Source: Rhodocyclaceae bacterium | GTDB taxonomy: Bacteria; Pseudomonadota; Gammaproteobacteria; Burkholderiales; Rhodocyclaceae | Assembly: GCA_030824115.1 (NCBI GenBank) | Contig: JAVBYI010000020.1 | Coordinates: forward strand, 89,458-153,457 | Direction: 5' to 3' | DNA length: 64,000 bases | In this document: piece after piece, positions 49,051 through 57,579 of the stretch | How the letters are laid out: the number at the start of each line of letters is the position of its first letter | How positions within the stretch are numbered: position 1 is the stretch's first letter | Notes under the pieces: model-generated | What the model was told of the DNA's origin: nothing | The model's input: only the letters and a program-made list of their open reading frames with translations | Database searches by the model: none | Program-made: the position numbers and the translations under genes

Positions 49051-49502
49051 TTTGGAAGGTCGGAGCGGTGGCAATCCGCCCAGCAGTTGGGGGTTTCGTA
49101 GAGGCGCACTTGTTCGAGGTGCAGGTGGTTTCCGTAGGTGTCCCGATAGGCCGGGTCAAGAATTTCGAAAGCGATGCGCGCGAGATTCTCAGCCGTCGGT
49201 ACGCGATCAAGCACGACAGTCTTGTGGCCGGGCAGGGTAGCCAGGAACTGTGCGACCGGCGTATCGCCACGATAGACGAGGAAGGCGTGATCCCACACCT
49301 CGACGACATGGCGCATGGCGATCTGCTTGACTTCGGAGAAGTCCATCACCATACCGTTGTTCGGCTGGCCGGCGGCCTCAATGACCTCTCCGGCGAGCGT
49401 GATTTCCAGCGCATAGCGATGCCCGTGCAGATGACGGCACTGGCTCTGATGGTCGGGAATGCGGTGGCCGGCGTCGAATTCGAGGCGGCGGGTGATTTGC
49501 AT
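49047..49502 (-). CDS. queD: 6-carboxy-5,6,7,8-tetrahydropterin synthase QueD
   Basis: 151 residues. Zn ligands H13 (DAGHRI), H26 and H28 (RHLHGHRY), with catalytic Cys22. It converts dihydroneopterin triphosphate into the queuosine precursor. It is the first gene of the minus-strand operon and overlaps gcvT by 3-4 bp, which couples two unrelated pathways. Confidence 0.92.
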   Translation of the reverse strand: MQITRRLEFDAGHRIPDHQSQCRHLHGHRYALEITLAGEVIEAAGQPNNGMVMDFSEVKQIAMRHVVEVWDHAFLVYRGDTPVAQFLATLPGHKTVVLDRVPTAENLARIAFEILDPAYRDTYGNHLHLEQVRLYETPNCWADCHRSDLPK

Positions 49503-49556
49503 AAGAAAGAGGATAATCCGAGAGCCGAGAATTATAGTCTTGCCCCTCCATCTTTT

Positions 49557-50399
49557 ATGTCCCGCCTTTCAGTCTTGGATCACAACCGCAATGCCGCCGG
49601 AATGACCTATGTCTATCCGGTCGTGTCGCGCCGTGCCGGCGGGGTATCGGTGGGGATCAACCTCAATCCCAACAATGCCTGCAACTGGCGCTGCATCTAC
49701 TGCCAGGTGCCGGATTTGCAGCGTGGCGGCCCCCCGCCCATCGATTTGACGCAACTTGAGGCGGAGTTGCGCGAAATGCTGACACAGCTTTATCGAGGCG
49801 ACTATCTTGAGCTGCACGCGCCGCCAGAGGCGCGCCGGGTTGTCGATATCGCCTTTTCCGGCAATGGCGAACCGACCAGCGCGGCCGAGTTTCCCGCAGC
49901 AGTAGCGTTGGTTGGCCGTATTTTGGACAGCCTTGCCTTGTCAGTACCGCCACGGATTCGACTGATTACCAACGGCAGCCTGCTGGATCGTGAAGATGTT
50001 CAGGCAGGCATTGCAAAAATTGGCTTGCAAGGTGGCGAGGTCTGGTTCAAGGTCGATCGGGTCGATCCGGCCCGGATGAAGCAGATCAATGGCGTTGGCT
50101 ATGAGCCGGCCACGGTGCTGCGGCGCCTGAAGCGCTGTGGCGAGTTGTGTGAAACCTGGGTGCAGACCTGCTGGTTTGCCCTGGATGGCCAGCCGGTCAC
50201 GGCGGCAGAACAGGATGCCTACCTTGATTTCCTGATGGCTTCCAAGGACTGCGTGGCCGGCGTCCATCTGTACGGGTTGGCACGTCCCTCCATGCAAGCC
50301 GAGGCTTCCCGGCTATCGGCCCTGCCAGCAGCGCAACTTGAATGCTTGGCGGCACAGATCCGCCAAAAAATCGGGCTGACCGTTCTGGTCAGCCCCTGA
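49557..50399 (+). CDS. radical SAM protein of unknown function
   Basis: 280 residues. The 4Fe-4S motif is C42-x3-C46-x2-C49 (ACNWRCIYCQ), preceded by GVSVGINLNPNN. AFSGNGEPT is the GGE-like SAM-binding segment and LITNGSLL the next strand. It is not QueE-like in size or motifs, and no substrate is evident. It is divergent from queD across 54 bp. Its last codons contain the terminator of the convergent XRE gene. Confidence 0.78.
   Translation: MSRLSVLDHNRNAAGMTYVYPVVSRRAGGVSVGINLNPNNACNWRCIYCQVPDLQRGGPPPIDLTQLEAELREMLTQLYRGDYLELHAPPEARRVVDIAFSGNGEPTSAAEFPAAVALVGRILDSLALSVPPRIRLITNGSLLDREDVQAGIAKIGLQGGEVWFKVDRVDPARMKQINGVGYEPATVLRRLKRCGELCETWVQTCWFALDGQPVTAAEQDAYLDFLMASKDCVAGVHLYGLARPSMQAEASRLSALPAAQLECLAAQIRQKIGLTVLVSP
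50363..50395 (-). terminator. terminator of the XRE gene, inside the radical SAM gene
   Basis: Read on the minus strand, GGGCTGACC-AGAAC-GGTCAGCCC is followed by GATTTTTTGG. Nine-bp stem and a T6 tract. The stem is also coding for LTVLVSP. Confidence 0.8.
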
Positions 50400-50408
50400 T
50401 GCCTCAAC

Positions 50409-50702
50409 TTAGCCAGCCTTTTTCAGGGCCTTGGCTTCCTTCTTGAGTTCCTTGAAGAGCTCGGATTTCTTTGCCTTCAGATACTCGACGACCTCGTAGT
50501 CATCGCGCTTGATTTTCGAGATGTCGATCTGTTCCACATGAACCAGACGCAACAGATGCTGGACGGGGCGCGGCATATTGCGGCCACTCTCATAACGCGA
50601 ACCGCCGCTTTGGGTCACGCCCAGCTTCGACCAGAATTGCTGCTGGTTCATGCCAAGCTTGCGGCGAATTTCTCTTGCGTCAATCTTTTCCATGTTTTTC
50701 AT
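50409..50702 (-). CDS. XRE-family transcriptional regulator, small
   Basis: 97 residues (Met4 is an alternative start). N-terminal HTH: REIRRKLGMNQQQFWSKLGVTQSGGSRYESGR. The C-terminal tail is very Lys-rich (LKAKKSELFKELKKEAKALKKAG). It resembles solitary host-type XRE regulators; no toxin partner is adjacent. Its promoter lies between the arms of a perfect 10 bp inverted repeat, so autoregulation is likely. Confidence 0.8.
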   Translation of the reverse strand: MKNMEKIDAREIRRKLGMNQQQFWSKLGVTQSGGSRYESGRNMPRPVQHLLRLVHVEQIDISKIKRDDYEVVEYLKAKKSELFKELKKEAKALKKAG

Positions 50703-50782
50703 GTGGATATCCTTTGGTTATCAGGTTGTAATCGGGCCGTAGCAGCCTTGATACGTGGTCTTTTGGCTATCACGGAAGTTAT

Positions 50783-50825
50783 ATGGCTTGTAGCATAGCG
50801 AATATCTGTTTGCCATACAAGCCAT
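50783..50825 (-). promoter_or_regulatory. XRE gene promoter framed by a perfect inverted repeat
   Basis: Arms ATGGCTTGTA (50783-50792) and TACAAGCCAT (50816-50825), 23 bp apart. On the minus strand -35 TTGTAT (50815-50820) overlaps one arm and -10 TATGCT (50792-50797) touches the other, with a 17 bp spacer. A convincing operator-promoter arrangement by sequence alone. Confidence 0.75.
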
Positions 50826-50905
50826 TTGGATCAAATTTATATTGTGGCTTTCCGTAATACCCTTGCTTCGCATAAAATGCCGCTCTTTGCAAAACTGGAC
50901 GGAAT

Positions 50906-52147
50906 ATGGCGCTGATTGTTCAAAAGTATGGCGGCACGTCGATGGGGTCGCCCGACCGCATTCGGGATGTGGCCCGTCGCGTCAAACGCTGGCAAGCCAA
51001 GGGTAACCAAGTCGTGGTGGTCGTTTCGGCCATGAGTGGCGAAACCAACCGCCTCATCGGCTTGGCCAAGGATGTCTCCCCCCAGCCGCACCCGCGCGAA
51101 CTGGATGTCATGATCTCCACCGGCGAGCAGGTCACCATCGCCCTGCTGGCCATGGCGCTGCAGGATATCGGCGTCGTCGCCAAGAGCTACACCGGGGCGC
51201 AAGTCAAGGTGTTGACCGACAGCACCTTCACGAAGGCGCGCATTCTCTCGATCGACGAACAGAACATCCGTCGCGATCTGGACAATGACACCGTGGTCAT
51301 CGTCGCGGGCTTCCAGGGCGTGGATGAACTCGGCAATATCACCACGCTCGGTCGTGGCGGCTCCGATACCACCGGCGTTGCGCTGGCGGCCGCGCTCAAG
51401 GCGGACGAGTGCCAGATCTACACCGATGTCGATGGCGTCTATACCACCGACCCGCGCATCGTTCCCGAGGCCCGCAAGCTGGATCGCATTACCTTCGAGG
51501 AAATGCTCGAAATGGCGAGCCTGGGCTCGAAAGTCCTGCAAATCCGCTCGGTCGAATTTGCCGGCAAATACAAAGTCAAACTGCGCGTGCTTTCCAGTTT
51601 CGAGGAAGAGGGCAAGGAAACCCCCGGCACGCTGATTACCGTTGAGGACGACATCACCATGGAACAACCGATTATTTCCGGCATCGCATTCAACCGTGAC
51701 GAAGCCAAACTTACCGTACTGGGCGTGCCCGACCGCCCCGGCATCGCCTCGCAGATCCTTGGCCCGATTGCCGAAGCCAATGTCGACGTCGACATGATCA
51801 TCCAGAACGTCGGCCACGATGGCTCCACCGACTTCTCCTTCACCGTCAATCGCGGCGAATATGCCCGTACCCTGAAAATCCTCGAAGAGCAGATCAAGCC
51901 GCACATTGGCGCCCGCGCCATCGAAGGTGACAACAAGATCTGCAAGGTCTCGGCGGTTGGCGTCGGCATGCGCTCCCACCCGGGCGTCGCCAGCCAGATG
52001 TTCCGCGCCCTGGCCGAGGAAGGCATCAACATCCAGATGATCTCTACCTCGGAAATCAAGATTTCCGTGGTGGTTGACGAGAAATACCTGGAACTGGCCG
52101 TGCGTGTGTTGCATCAGACCTTTGGTCTGGACAAGGCCCCCGCTTGA
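50906..52147 (+). CDS. lysC: aspartate kinase
   Basis: 413 residues. KYGGTSMGSPDRI at the start, STGEQVTIALLAMAL, GRGGSDTTGVALAAAL in the kinase domain, and two C-terminal ACT domains for lysine/threonine feedback (VLGVPDRPGIASQIL, VSAVGVGMRSHPGVASQMF). It phosphorylates aspartate for Lys, Met and Thr synthesis. It has no bifunctional homoserine dehydrogenase part. Confidence 0.96.
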   Translation: MALIVQKYGGTSMGSPDRIRDVARRVKRWQAKGNQVVVVVSAMSGETNRLIGLAKDVSPQPHPRELDVMISTGEQVTIALLAMALQDIGVVAKSYTGAQVKVLTDSTFTKARILSIDEQNIRRDLDNDTVVIVAGFQGVDELGNITTLGRGGSDTTGVALAAALKADECQIYTDVDGVYTTDPRIVPEARKLDRITFEEMLEMASLGSKVLQIRSVEFAGKYKVKLRVLSSFEEEGKETPGTLITVEDDITMEQPIISGIAFNRDEAKLTVLGVPDRPGIASQILGPIAEANVDVDMIIQNVGHDGSTDFSFTVNRGEYARTLKILEEQIKPHIGARAIEGDNKICKVSAVGVGMRSHPGVASQMFRALAEEGINIQMISTSEIKISVVVDEKYLELAVRVLHQTFGLDKAPA

Positions 52148-52162
52148 TTTGACCCAGACATG

Positions 52163-52187
52163 AGGAGGCGAGTATCATGCGCCTCCT
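52163..52187 (+). terminator. hairpin between lysC and tRNA-Ser
   Basis: AGGAGGCG (52163-52170) and CGCCTCCT (52180-52187) form an 8 bp stem. There is no long T tract, so it may terminate lysC weakly or mark the tRNA 5' processing region. Confidence 0.4.
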
Positions 52188-52189
52188 TT

Positions 52190-52282
52190 GGAGAAGTGGC
52201 CGAGTGGTCGAAGGCACGCCCCTGCTAAGGGCGCATCTGGGCAAAACCTGGATCGAGGGTTCGAATCCCTCCTTCTCCGCCA
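52190..52282 (+). tRNA. tRNA-Ser (GCU)
   Basis: 93 nt with encoded CCA. Acceptor GGAGAAG/CTTCTCC, anticodon loop CTGCTAA giving GCU, long variable arm typical of class II serine tRNA, T loop GGTTCGAATCC. Confidence 0.95.
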
Positions 52283-52290
52283 AGTAGCAA

Positions 52291-52320
52291 GTAAAAACGC
52301 CCCATTCGGGGCGTTTTTAC
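52291..52320 (+). terminator. intrinsic terminator after tRNA-Ser
   Basis: GTAAAAACGCCCC-ATTC-GGGGCGTTTTTAC, symmetric with T5 on the plus strand. Confidence 0.93.
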
Positions 52321-52355
52321 TTTGTGACGATTAACTGCCGGGATATTCAATAACA

Positions 52356-52808
52356 ATGGCCATATGGGTCGATGCGGATGCCTGTCCTAAGCCGATCAAG
52401 GAGATTCTGTTCCGGGCGGCTAACCGTACACAGTGTGCGTTGACGCTGATCGCCAATCAGATGCTGGCGGTACCCCGATCGCCCTGGATACACGCCGTGC
52501 AGGTGCCCAAGGGTTTTGATGTGGCGGATAAGGAAATCGTGCAGCGGGTCCAAGCGGGAGATATGGTGATTACCGCTGATATTCCGCTGGCGTCCGAAGT
52601 GATTGCCAAGGGCGCCCAAGTCATCACACCACGTGGGGAAACCTTCGACGCGGGATCCATCGCGGCGGCCTTGACGATGCGTAATTTCATGGACACCCTG
52701 CGCTCCTCCGGGGTCGAGACAGGCGGTCCTGCCGCGTTCAGTGCCAGCGACCAGCGGGAGTTTGCGCGAGCCTTGGATCGTTACCTGGCTTGCCCCCCTC
52801 AGAACTGA
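52356..52808 (+). CDS. yaiI: YaiI/UPF0178 family protein
   Basis: 150 residues. The DUF188 pattern [16 protein letters not shown] at the start, [13 protein letters not shown] in the middle, and [19 protein letters not shown] at the end. A PIN-like fold with conserved Asp residues suggests nuclease activity, but function is not established. It overlaps the convergent amidase gene by 10 bp. Confidence 0.88.
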   Translation: MAIWVDADACPKPIKEILFRAANRTQCALTLIANQMLAVPRSPWIHAVQVPKGFDVADKEIVQRVQAGDMVITADIPLASEVIAKGAQVITPRGETFDAGSIAAALTMRNFMDTLRSSGVETGGPAAFSASDQREFARALDRYLACPPQN

Positions 52809-53560
52809 GTGTCCCGGTTCGTTCGCTTTTCCTGAATCAGGCAGGACATCAATTGCTGCTCTGACGGGGTGACCTCGCCTTCAGCGTCGCTAGCAAGGAA
52901 ATGGCGACGGAAGGCCGCCACAGCAGTGGCAGAGTCGGATACGTCGTACCCAATCGCCTGCAGAGCCAAGAGCGGATCGGGTAACTCGCCCGAGCTTGCT
53001 GCGGGTGCCGGGCACCACAGGCCAAAGCCTTCCTGCGCCAGCCGTTGCCACGGAAAGTATGCGCTGGGATCGACTTTGCGCCCCGGGGCCACGTCGCCAT
53101 GGCCAAGAAAATTTTGCCTGGGGATTTTGTGGCGTTGTGCGATGTCCTTGAGCAGTGTCAGCAGGCGGACCATTTGCGCCTCGGCATAGGGTTCCGCACC
53201 GGTGTTGTCGAGCTCGATGCCGATGGAGGCCGAATTGAGGTCGGTATGCCCGCCCCAGTAAGAGGCGCCGGCATGCCAGGCGCGTTGTTGCTCATCGATG
53301 AGTTGGTAGAGTGCGCCATCCCGTCCGATCAGGTAATGTGCGCTGACCTCCCGGGCAGGATCGGTGAGGGTTCTGAGGGCGCGTTCCGCTCTGTCGCTGG
53401 TGGTGTCATGAATGATGACGAAGTTCGGGCGCCGCGCGTTATGGTTGGGGGAGGGGGCTGAAATGGTCCGCTGACCCGGATCGTCCGGCAGGCCGGCACA
53501 GCCGGTGAGCAGGACGATACTCATGACCAGAATCCGTTGGAGCAGGGCGTTCATCTGCAA
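52799..53560 (-). CDS. amiD: N-acetylmuramoyl-L-alanine amidase, AmiD-like lipoprotein
   Basis: 253 residues. A lipobox LTGC in the signal sequence ([14 protein letters not shown]) points to an outer-membrane or membrane lipoprotein. The amidase_2 domain has Zn ligands in [18 protein letters not shown] and [13 protein letters not shown]. It cleaves muramyl peptides, complementing NagZ encoded at 29.2 kb in cell-wall recycling. C-terminal helical part resembles a peptidoglycan-binding region. Confidence 0.88.
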   Translation of the reverse strand: MQMNALLQRILVMSIVLLTGCAGLPDDPGQRTISAPSPNHNARRPNFVIIHDTTSDRAERALRTLTDPAREVSAHYLIGRDGALYQLIDEQQRAWHAGASYWGGHTDLNSASIGIELDNTGAEPYAEAQMVRLLTLLKDIAQRHKIPRQNFLGHGDVAPGRKVDPSAYFPWQRLAQEGFGLWCPAPAASSGELPDPLLALQAIGYDVSDSATAVAAFRRHFLASDAEGEVTPSEQQLMSCLIQEKRTNRDTQF

Positions 53561-53591
53561 AGTTCACCAGAAGTAAAAGGACATGCTGCTC

Positions 53592-53608
53592 CGAGGGTAT
53601 CATTGATC
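53592..53608. repeat. 17 bp motif, second copy
   Basis: An exact match to 374-390, again in a gap between divergent genes. TATCAT at 53598-53603 may be a -10 element. Confidence 0.3.
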
Positions 53609-53669
53609 GGTGCCAGCCTAGCTTCAGCAGGCTGGCGTTCTTTTACCGCCGTTTATCGAGAAAGATCGC

Positions 53670-54107
53670 ATGGGAATTCTGACCAATATCATTGCCGCCG
53701 AAGAGGATGAAGTTGAAGCAATCGGCGAGTCCTTGCAACCCATCGATGAATGGAGCGGCATTGCCCTGCGCGATGTGACTATTCCCAAAATCGTTACGCT
53801 GCATTGCCTGCTGACCGGCGATCTGTTCGATGATGCCTTTGTGCTTTACGACCCCATCTACCTGTCGGCGGCCGAAGGCGCTCTGGTGCTGCGGATGTCT
53901 GAAGGAGCGGTAGAGCGGTTGGCTGCACTTGACGAAGAAGCGCTGGAAGCCGTGGCGATGGAGCTGACGGCGACGGAAGAGTTCGAGGATGCCGGTTGGT
54001 CGGAAGAGGATATTGGCGATATGCTGGCTGCGCTCGGCGATCTGGCCCGTCTGGCCGAATCCCAGGGCCAGACCTTGTTTGTCTGGATGCATCCGCTGCG
54101 GACCTGA
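53670..54107 (+). CDS. hypothetical acidic protein, 145 aa
   Basis: A soluble, strongly acidic protein (AAEEDEVEAIGESL, DEEALEAVAMELTATEEFEDAGWSEED). No motif, signal peptide or membrane segment seen. ATG 53670 stands in a clear gap after a divergent spacer. It ends 2 bp before the alcohol dehydrogenase, so the two may be co-transcribed. Function unknown. Confidence 0.75.
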   Translation: MGILTNIIAAEEDEVEAIGESLQPIDEWSGIALRDVTIPKIVTLHCLLTGDLFDDAFVLYDPIYLSAAEGALVLRMSEGAVERLAALDEEALEAVAMELTATEEFEDAGWSEEDIGDMLAALGDLARLAESQGQTLFVWMHPLRT

Positions 54108-54109
54108 AA

Positions 54110-55129
54110 ATGATGAGCAAAATACGTGCATGGGCGGCACATGCCGCCGGATCGAAACTCGAACGTTATGACTACACCCCCGGCCCGCTGGGCGAGGAGG
54201 AGGTGGAGATTGCCGTCGAGTATTGCGGGGTGTGCCATTCCGATCTGTCGATGATCGACAATGCCTGGAGCTTCACCACCTATCCACTGGTGGCGGGGCA
54301 TGAAGCGGTGGGCAGGATCGTGGCTATGGGGGCGCAAGTCAAGGGCCTGAGCATCGGTCAGCGGGTGGGCGTGGGCTGGACTAACAGCAGTTGCCTGCAT
54401 TGCGCGCCCTGCGTGGGCGGCAATCACCATTTGTGCGGGGACTCGAAAGCGACGATCTCGAATCACCCCGGTGGCTTCGCCGAGCGTATGCGGGCGCAGT
54501 GGATCTGGGCGGTTCCCTTGCCGGCTGACGTCCGTCCCGAGATTGCCGGCCCGCTATTCTGCGGTGGCATTACGGTATTCAGCCCCTTCGTGGAGTTTGG
54601 CGTTTCCCCAACCAGTCGGGTCGGCGTGATCGGCATAGGTGGACTCGGGCATCTGGCCGTCAAGTTTGCCAAGGCCTGGGGCTGTGAGGTCACTGCGTTT
54701 ACCTCCAGCGCAGCCAAATACGATGAGGCCAAGGCGATGGGCGCCCATCGCGTGGTCTCCAGCAGCAACGCGGCGGAAATCGCTGCGCTTGCCGGCAGCC
54801 TCGATCTGGTCATCGTCGCGGTCAATGTGCCGATGGATTGGGAGGCGGTCATCGCGACCCTGGCGCCGAAGGGACGTCTGCATTTCGTCGGCGCCGTGCT
54901 GGAGCCGATGCAGGTACAGGCGTTTTCCCTGATTGGCGGGCAGCGCAGCATTTCCGGGTCGCCCATCGGTTCGCCGGCCAACATGGCGAAAATGCTCGAC
55001 TTCTGTGCGCGCCACGGCATCGAACCGCAGGTGGAACATTTTCCGATGCGTCGCATCAACGAGGCACTCGATCACCTGCGGGCCGGCAAGGCGCGTTACC
55101 GCATCGTGCTCGATGCCGATTGGGAATAA
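54110..55129 (+). CDS. zinc-dependent alcohol dehydrogenase (YahK/CAD-like)
   Basis: About 339 residues; two adjacent ATGs (54110, 54113). Catalytic Zn site in EYCGVCHSDLSM and GHEAVGR; structural Zn Cys in CLHCAPCVGGNHHLC; NADP(H)-binding GIGGLGHLAVKFAKAWG. This is the cinnamyl-alcohol/aldehyde reductase branch, which usually reduces broad-range aldehydes with NADPH. Confidence 0.9.
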   Translation: MMSKIRAWAAHAAGSKLERYDYTPGPLGEEEVEIAVEYCGVCHSDLSMIDNAWSFTTYPLVAGHEAVGRIVAMGAQVKGLSIGQRVGVGWTNSSCLHCAPCVGGNHHLCGDSKATISNHPGGFAERMRAQWIWAVPLPADVRPEIAGPLFCGGITVFSPFVEFGVSPTSRVGVIGIGGLGHLAVKFAKAWGCEVTAFTSSAAKYDEAKAMGAHRVVSSSNAAEIAALAGSLDLVIVAVNVPMDWEAVIATLAPKGRLHFVGAVLEPMQVQAFSLIGGQRSISGSPIGSPANMAKMLDFCARHGIEPQVEHFPMRRINEALDHLRAGKARYRIVLDADWE

Positions 55130-55135
55130 GGGATC

Positions 55136-55828
55136 ATGCGTTTATTGAAATCGATTGCCCTGTTTATTGCGCTGGTTGCCCTGTTTCTGACGGTGCCGAT
55201 CCTCTTTACCGACAAACAACCACCCGTGAATCAGGAGACTGCCGAGGGCTTGCCCTGGCAGATCGACCTGTTGCCCGGCGGCGGTTCGCGCGTGTTCGGT
55301 ATTACGCTCGGTCAATCCACCTTCAATGAACTGCGGCCAAAGTTTGGTGATGAGGGCTCGCTGGCGTTGATCGTTGCGCCGGGCGAATCCGGTTCGGTCG
55401 AAGCCTATTTCGAAAAGATCAATGCCGGTTTTGTGAGCGGAAAACTGCTGCTCACCATCCAAAGCAGCCTGCCAGAGCGCGAAGCCATGCTGCAACGCGC
55501 GGTCAAGGCCGACTACATGGACAGCACAACCAAGCGGATTACCCTGAACGAGATCGACATCGACGCCATGCAGAAGTCGCCCATCATCGGCGTGAGTTTC
55601 ATTCCTGCGGCCAATCTCGATGAGGACATCATTCAGCAGCGCTTTGGCATGCCGGCCGAGCGGATTCGCGGCAGCGAACATACCGAACACTTCCTCTACC
55701 CCGATCGCGGGCTGGATTTGATTCTGGACCGCAAAGGCAAAGAGGTGCTGCAGTACGTGGCGCCGAAAAATTTCGCCAGCCTGCGCGATCCTCTGATCGC
55801 GGCAGCACAGGCGGTAGCGGCAAAATAA
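55136..55828 (+). CDS. hypothetical membrane-anchored protein, 230 aa
   Basis: N-terminal membrane helix (LLKSIALFIALVALFLTVPILF), then a soluble part with GLPWQIDLLPGGGSRVFGITLG and a C-terminal QYVAPKNFASLRDPL. I know this kind of protein only as conserved-hypothetical. It lies 6 bp after the dehydrogenase and overlaps the next gene by 1 bp. Confidence 0.75.
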   Translation: MRLLKSIALFIALVALFLTVPILFTDKQPPVNQETAEGLPWQIDLLPGGGSRVFGITLGQSTFNELRPKFGDEGSLALIVAPGESGSVEAYFEKINAGFVSGKLLLTIQSSLPEREAMLQRAVKADYMDSTTKRITLNEIDIDAMQKSPIIGVSFIPAANLDEDIIQQRFGMPAERIRGSEHTEHFLYPDRGLDLILDRKGKEVLQYVAPKNFASLRDPLIAAAQAVAAK

Positions 55829-56469
55829 TGCCCAGGCGGTTTCCCGCGCGGTGGTTGCTTCTCGTCGGGCTGGCCAGCTTCCATGCCGGTGCCAGCGGCG
55901 GCTACTATCTTTGTCAGGATGCCAAGACGGGCAAGAAGACGGCGCAGGATTCTCCCTGCCAGCAAGCCAGACAGATCGGCAGCTATCCGCAGGTATCCGA
56001 TGAAGAACTCAAGGCGCGCGAACTGCAGAGTCGCAAAAGTCGCCGCGAGTTTGAGCAGCAGCATCCGGGCACCTACCGTCCTGAGGAGTACATGACGGAC
56101 GAGGAACTGGCCGACTACCAGAGCAAGGCTGCCGAACGCGAGGCCGAGCGCAAAAAGCGCGAAGACGAGAAGGCCTTGCAGGAGGCCAGCCGGCGTGCGC
56201 TGGAAGCCGAGCTGCGCGCCAAAGAGGCCGAACGGGTCGCGCACGAAGCCAGTGCGCGGGCCGCCGCCGCCGAGCAGGCTGCCCAGGAGGCCGCTGCACA
56301 GAGACGGCAGCCACTGATTCTGGTGCCAGCGCCGCACTATCCGCGGCCGACCATGCCGCCGCCTTATACGCCGCGCAAGCCGTCCTCCTGTGAGGACGGC
56401 AAGTGCAATGCCGATGGGACTCGAAAAATCGAGTCATCCAGAGGCAAGCGCCTGGGAGATGCGCAATAG
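55828..56469 (+). CDS. secreted hypothetical protein with coiled coil
   Basis: 213 residues. Signal peptide (RWLLLVGLASFHAGA), then GGYYLCQDAKTGKKTAQDSPC with two Cys that resembles a DUF4124-type head. A long charged coiled coil (about 85-155) and a Pro-rich, Cys-containing tail follow. Probably periplasmic. Function unknown. Confidence 0.7.
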   Translation: MPRRFPARWLLLVGLASFHAGASGGYYLCQDAKTGKKTAQDSPCQQARQIGSYPQVSDEELKARELQSRKSRREFEQQHPGTYRPEEYMTDEELADYQSKAAEREAERKKREDEKALQEASRRALEAELRAKEAERVAHEASARAAAAEQAAQEAAAQRRQPLILVPAPHYPRPTMPPPYTPRKPSSCEDGKCNADGTRKIESSRGKRLGDAQ

Positions 56470-56483
56470 CGCTGGTGGATCAA

Positions 56484-56966
56484 TCAGTGCTTTCTTAGAT
56501 AAAACGCCGAAGCACCCTGAGCAGCCTGCTGAACCAGAAGCAACTCAATGGAGGTTGCCTGACTCCAGATGCGGATGTCGTCAGCCGCTGCAGTGCAGTT
56601 GCTGACAAGCAGAAGCACTTCGCCGCTTTGCATGCCTTGCAGCAACTTTTTCGACTCAAGAATCGGGCCGGGGCAGGCAATGCCGCGCAAGTCCAGGGTT
56701 GCATCAGGATGCGGCACCGCTTGCTGACCTGCTGACTTCTGCAAAATGTAGGCCGTCCCCCCTTCATCGCGTCGGGTTGCCGAGATCAGGTGATGCCCTG
56801 TCGCCTGGCACCAGGCGAGGAGATCGTCGTGAGTCCCGGGGCAATCGGAAATCAGTTTCAGGGTTTGGCCTGGCTCGATTTCTTCCAGTACCTTCTTCGC
56901 GCCTAGCAACGGTGCAGGGCAGGTCATGCCGGTCAGGTTAATGGTGACAGTCGGACTCTGAAACAT
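56484..56966 (-). CDS. two-domain TusA (SirA)-like protein
   Basis: 160 residues made of two TusA folds in tandem. Domain 1 (about 8-75) has GMTCPAP with Cys16; domain 2 (about 90-160) has GIACPGP with Cys98. In TusA the CPxP Cys carries sulfur for tRNA thiolation or for molybdenum cofactor and sulfur-oxidation pathways. Canonical TusA is about 80 residues with one such site; the fusion with both Cys kept is unusual. Genomic neighbours give no pathway. Confidence 0.85.
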   Translation of the reverse strand: MFQSPTVTINLTGMTCPAPLLGAKKVLEEIEPGQTLKLISDCPGTHDDLLAWCQATGHHLISATRRDEGGTAYILQKSAGQQAVPHPDATLDLRGIACPGPILESKKLLQGMQSGEVLLLVSNCTAAADDIRIWSQATSIELLLVQQAAQGASAFYLRKH

Positions 56967-57100
56967 GATGATCTCCTTGATGGTTGTTTCAATACTGCTT
57001 GGATGCTGAACTGCATCACATCGTAGAGATCTGCTATGGGTCAGTAAAAGACTTTGTCGCTATATGAATATAACCGCGAGGTATATTGGTACGAGTAGAA

Positions 57101-57132
57101 AGTAAAAACGCGCCGAAAGGCGCGTCATTACT
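57101..57132 (-). terminator. terminator after tRNA-Ser (UGA)
   Basis: On the minus strand, ACGCGCC-TTTC-GGCGCGT is followed by TTTTACT. Positions 56967-57100 hold no visible gene. Confidence 0.85.
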
Positions 57133-57139
57133 AGGTGTC

Positions 57140-57227
<88 letters not shown>

Positions 57228-57237
57228 AGGCCGCGAA

Positions 57238-57576
57238 TTATAAACTGCCCAAAGGCATCAAGCCGTAGCGGCGTCGGGCATCGTCACAGGCTTCGTCGCC
57301 GCTGCCGATGGCCGAGAGTGGGGCGAAGTCACGGCAGGCGGCGGGGCGTTGCACATAGATCGTGCAGTGGACTTCGCTGCCGACTTCACCGGCCAGTGCA
57401 ATGCAGCGGCCGGGGTGGTCGGGGTGCTCGCGCATGCAGGCAGTCGTGGCGGTGTAGGGCTGGGTGAGGATGGCGGGTACCCAGCCGTCTGCGCTACTGT
57501 CGAGGTCGACACGGGGCAGGGTGATGCGGTAGGTGGCGCAGCAGGCACCGCAGCTTTGGCAAACCGAGTTGGCCAT
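57238..57576 (-). CDS. YkgJ-family cysteine-cluster protein
   Basis: 112 residues. N-terminal C6-x2-C9-x2-C12-C13 (CQSCGACC) and further Cys in [15 protein letters not shown] match the YkgJ family, which likely binds Zn or an Fe-S cluster. Function unknown. It lies 11 bp upstream of the tRNA-Ser gene and directly after cheD on the same strand. Confidence 0.85.
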   Translation of the reverse strand: MANSVCQSCGACCATYRITLPRVDLDSSADGWVPAILTQPYTATTACMREHPDHPGRCIALAGEVGSEVHCTIYVQRPAACRDFAPLSAIGSGDEACDDARRRYGLMPLGSL

Positions 57577-57579
57577 GCC

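Noticed and set aside
49047..49060. Glycine riboswitch before gcvT
   Set aside because: The gcvT start overlaps queD, and no room or riboswitch-like structure is available there.
50409..50702. XRE protein as an antitoxin of a toxin-antitoxin pair
   Set aside because: No small toxin-like ORF overlaps or adjoins it, so it is annotated as a solitary regulator.
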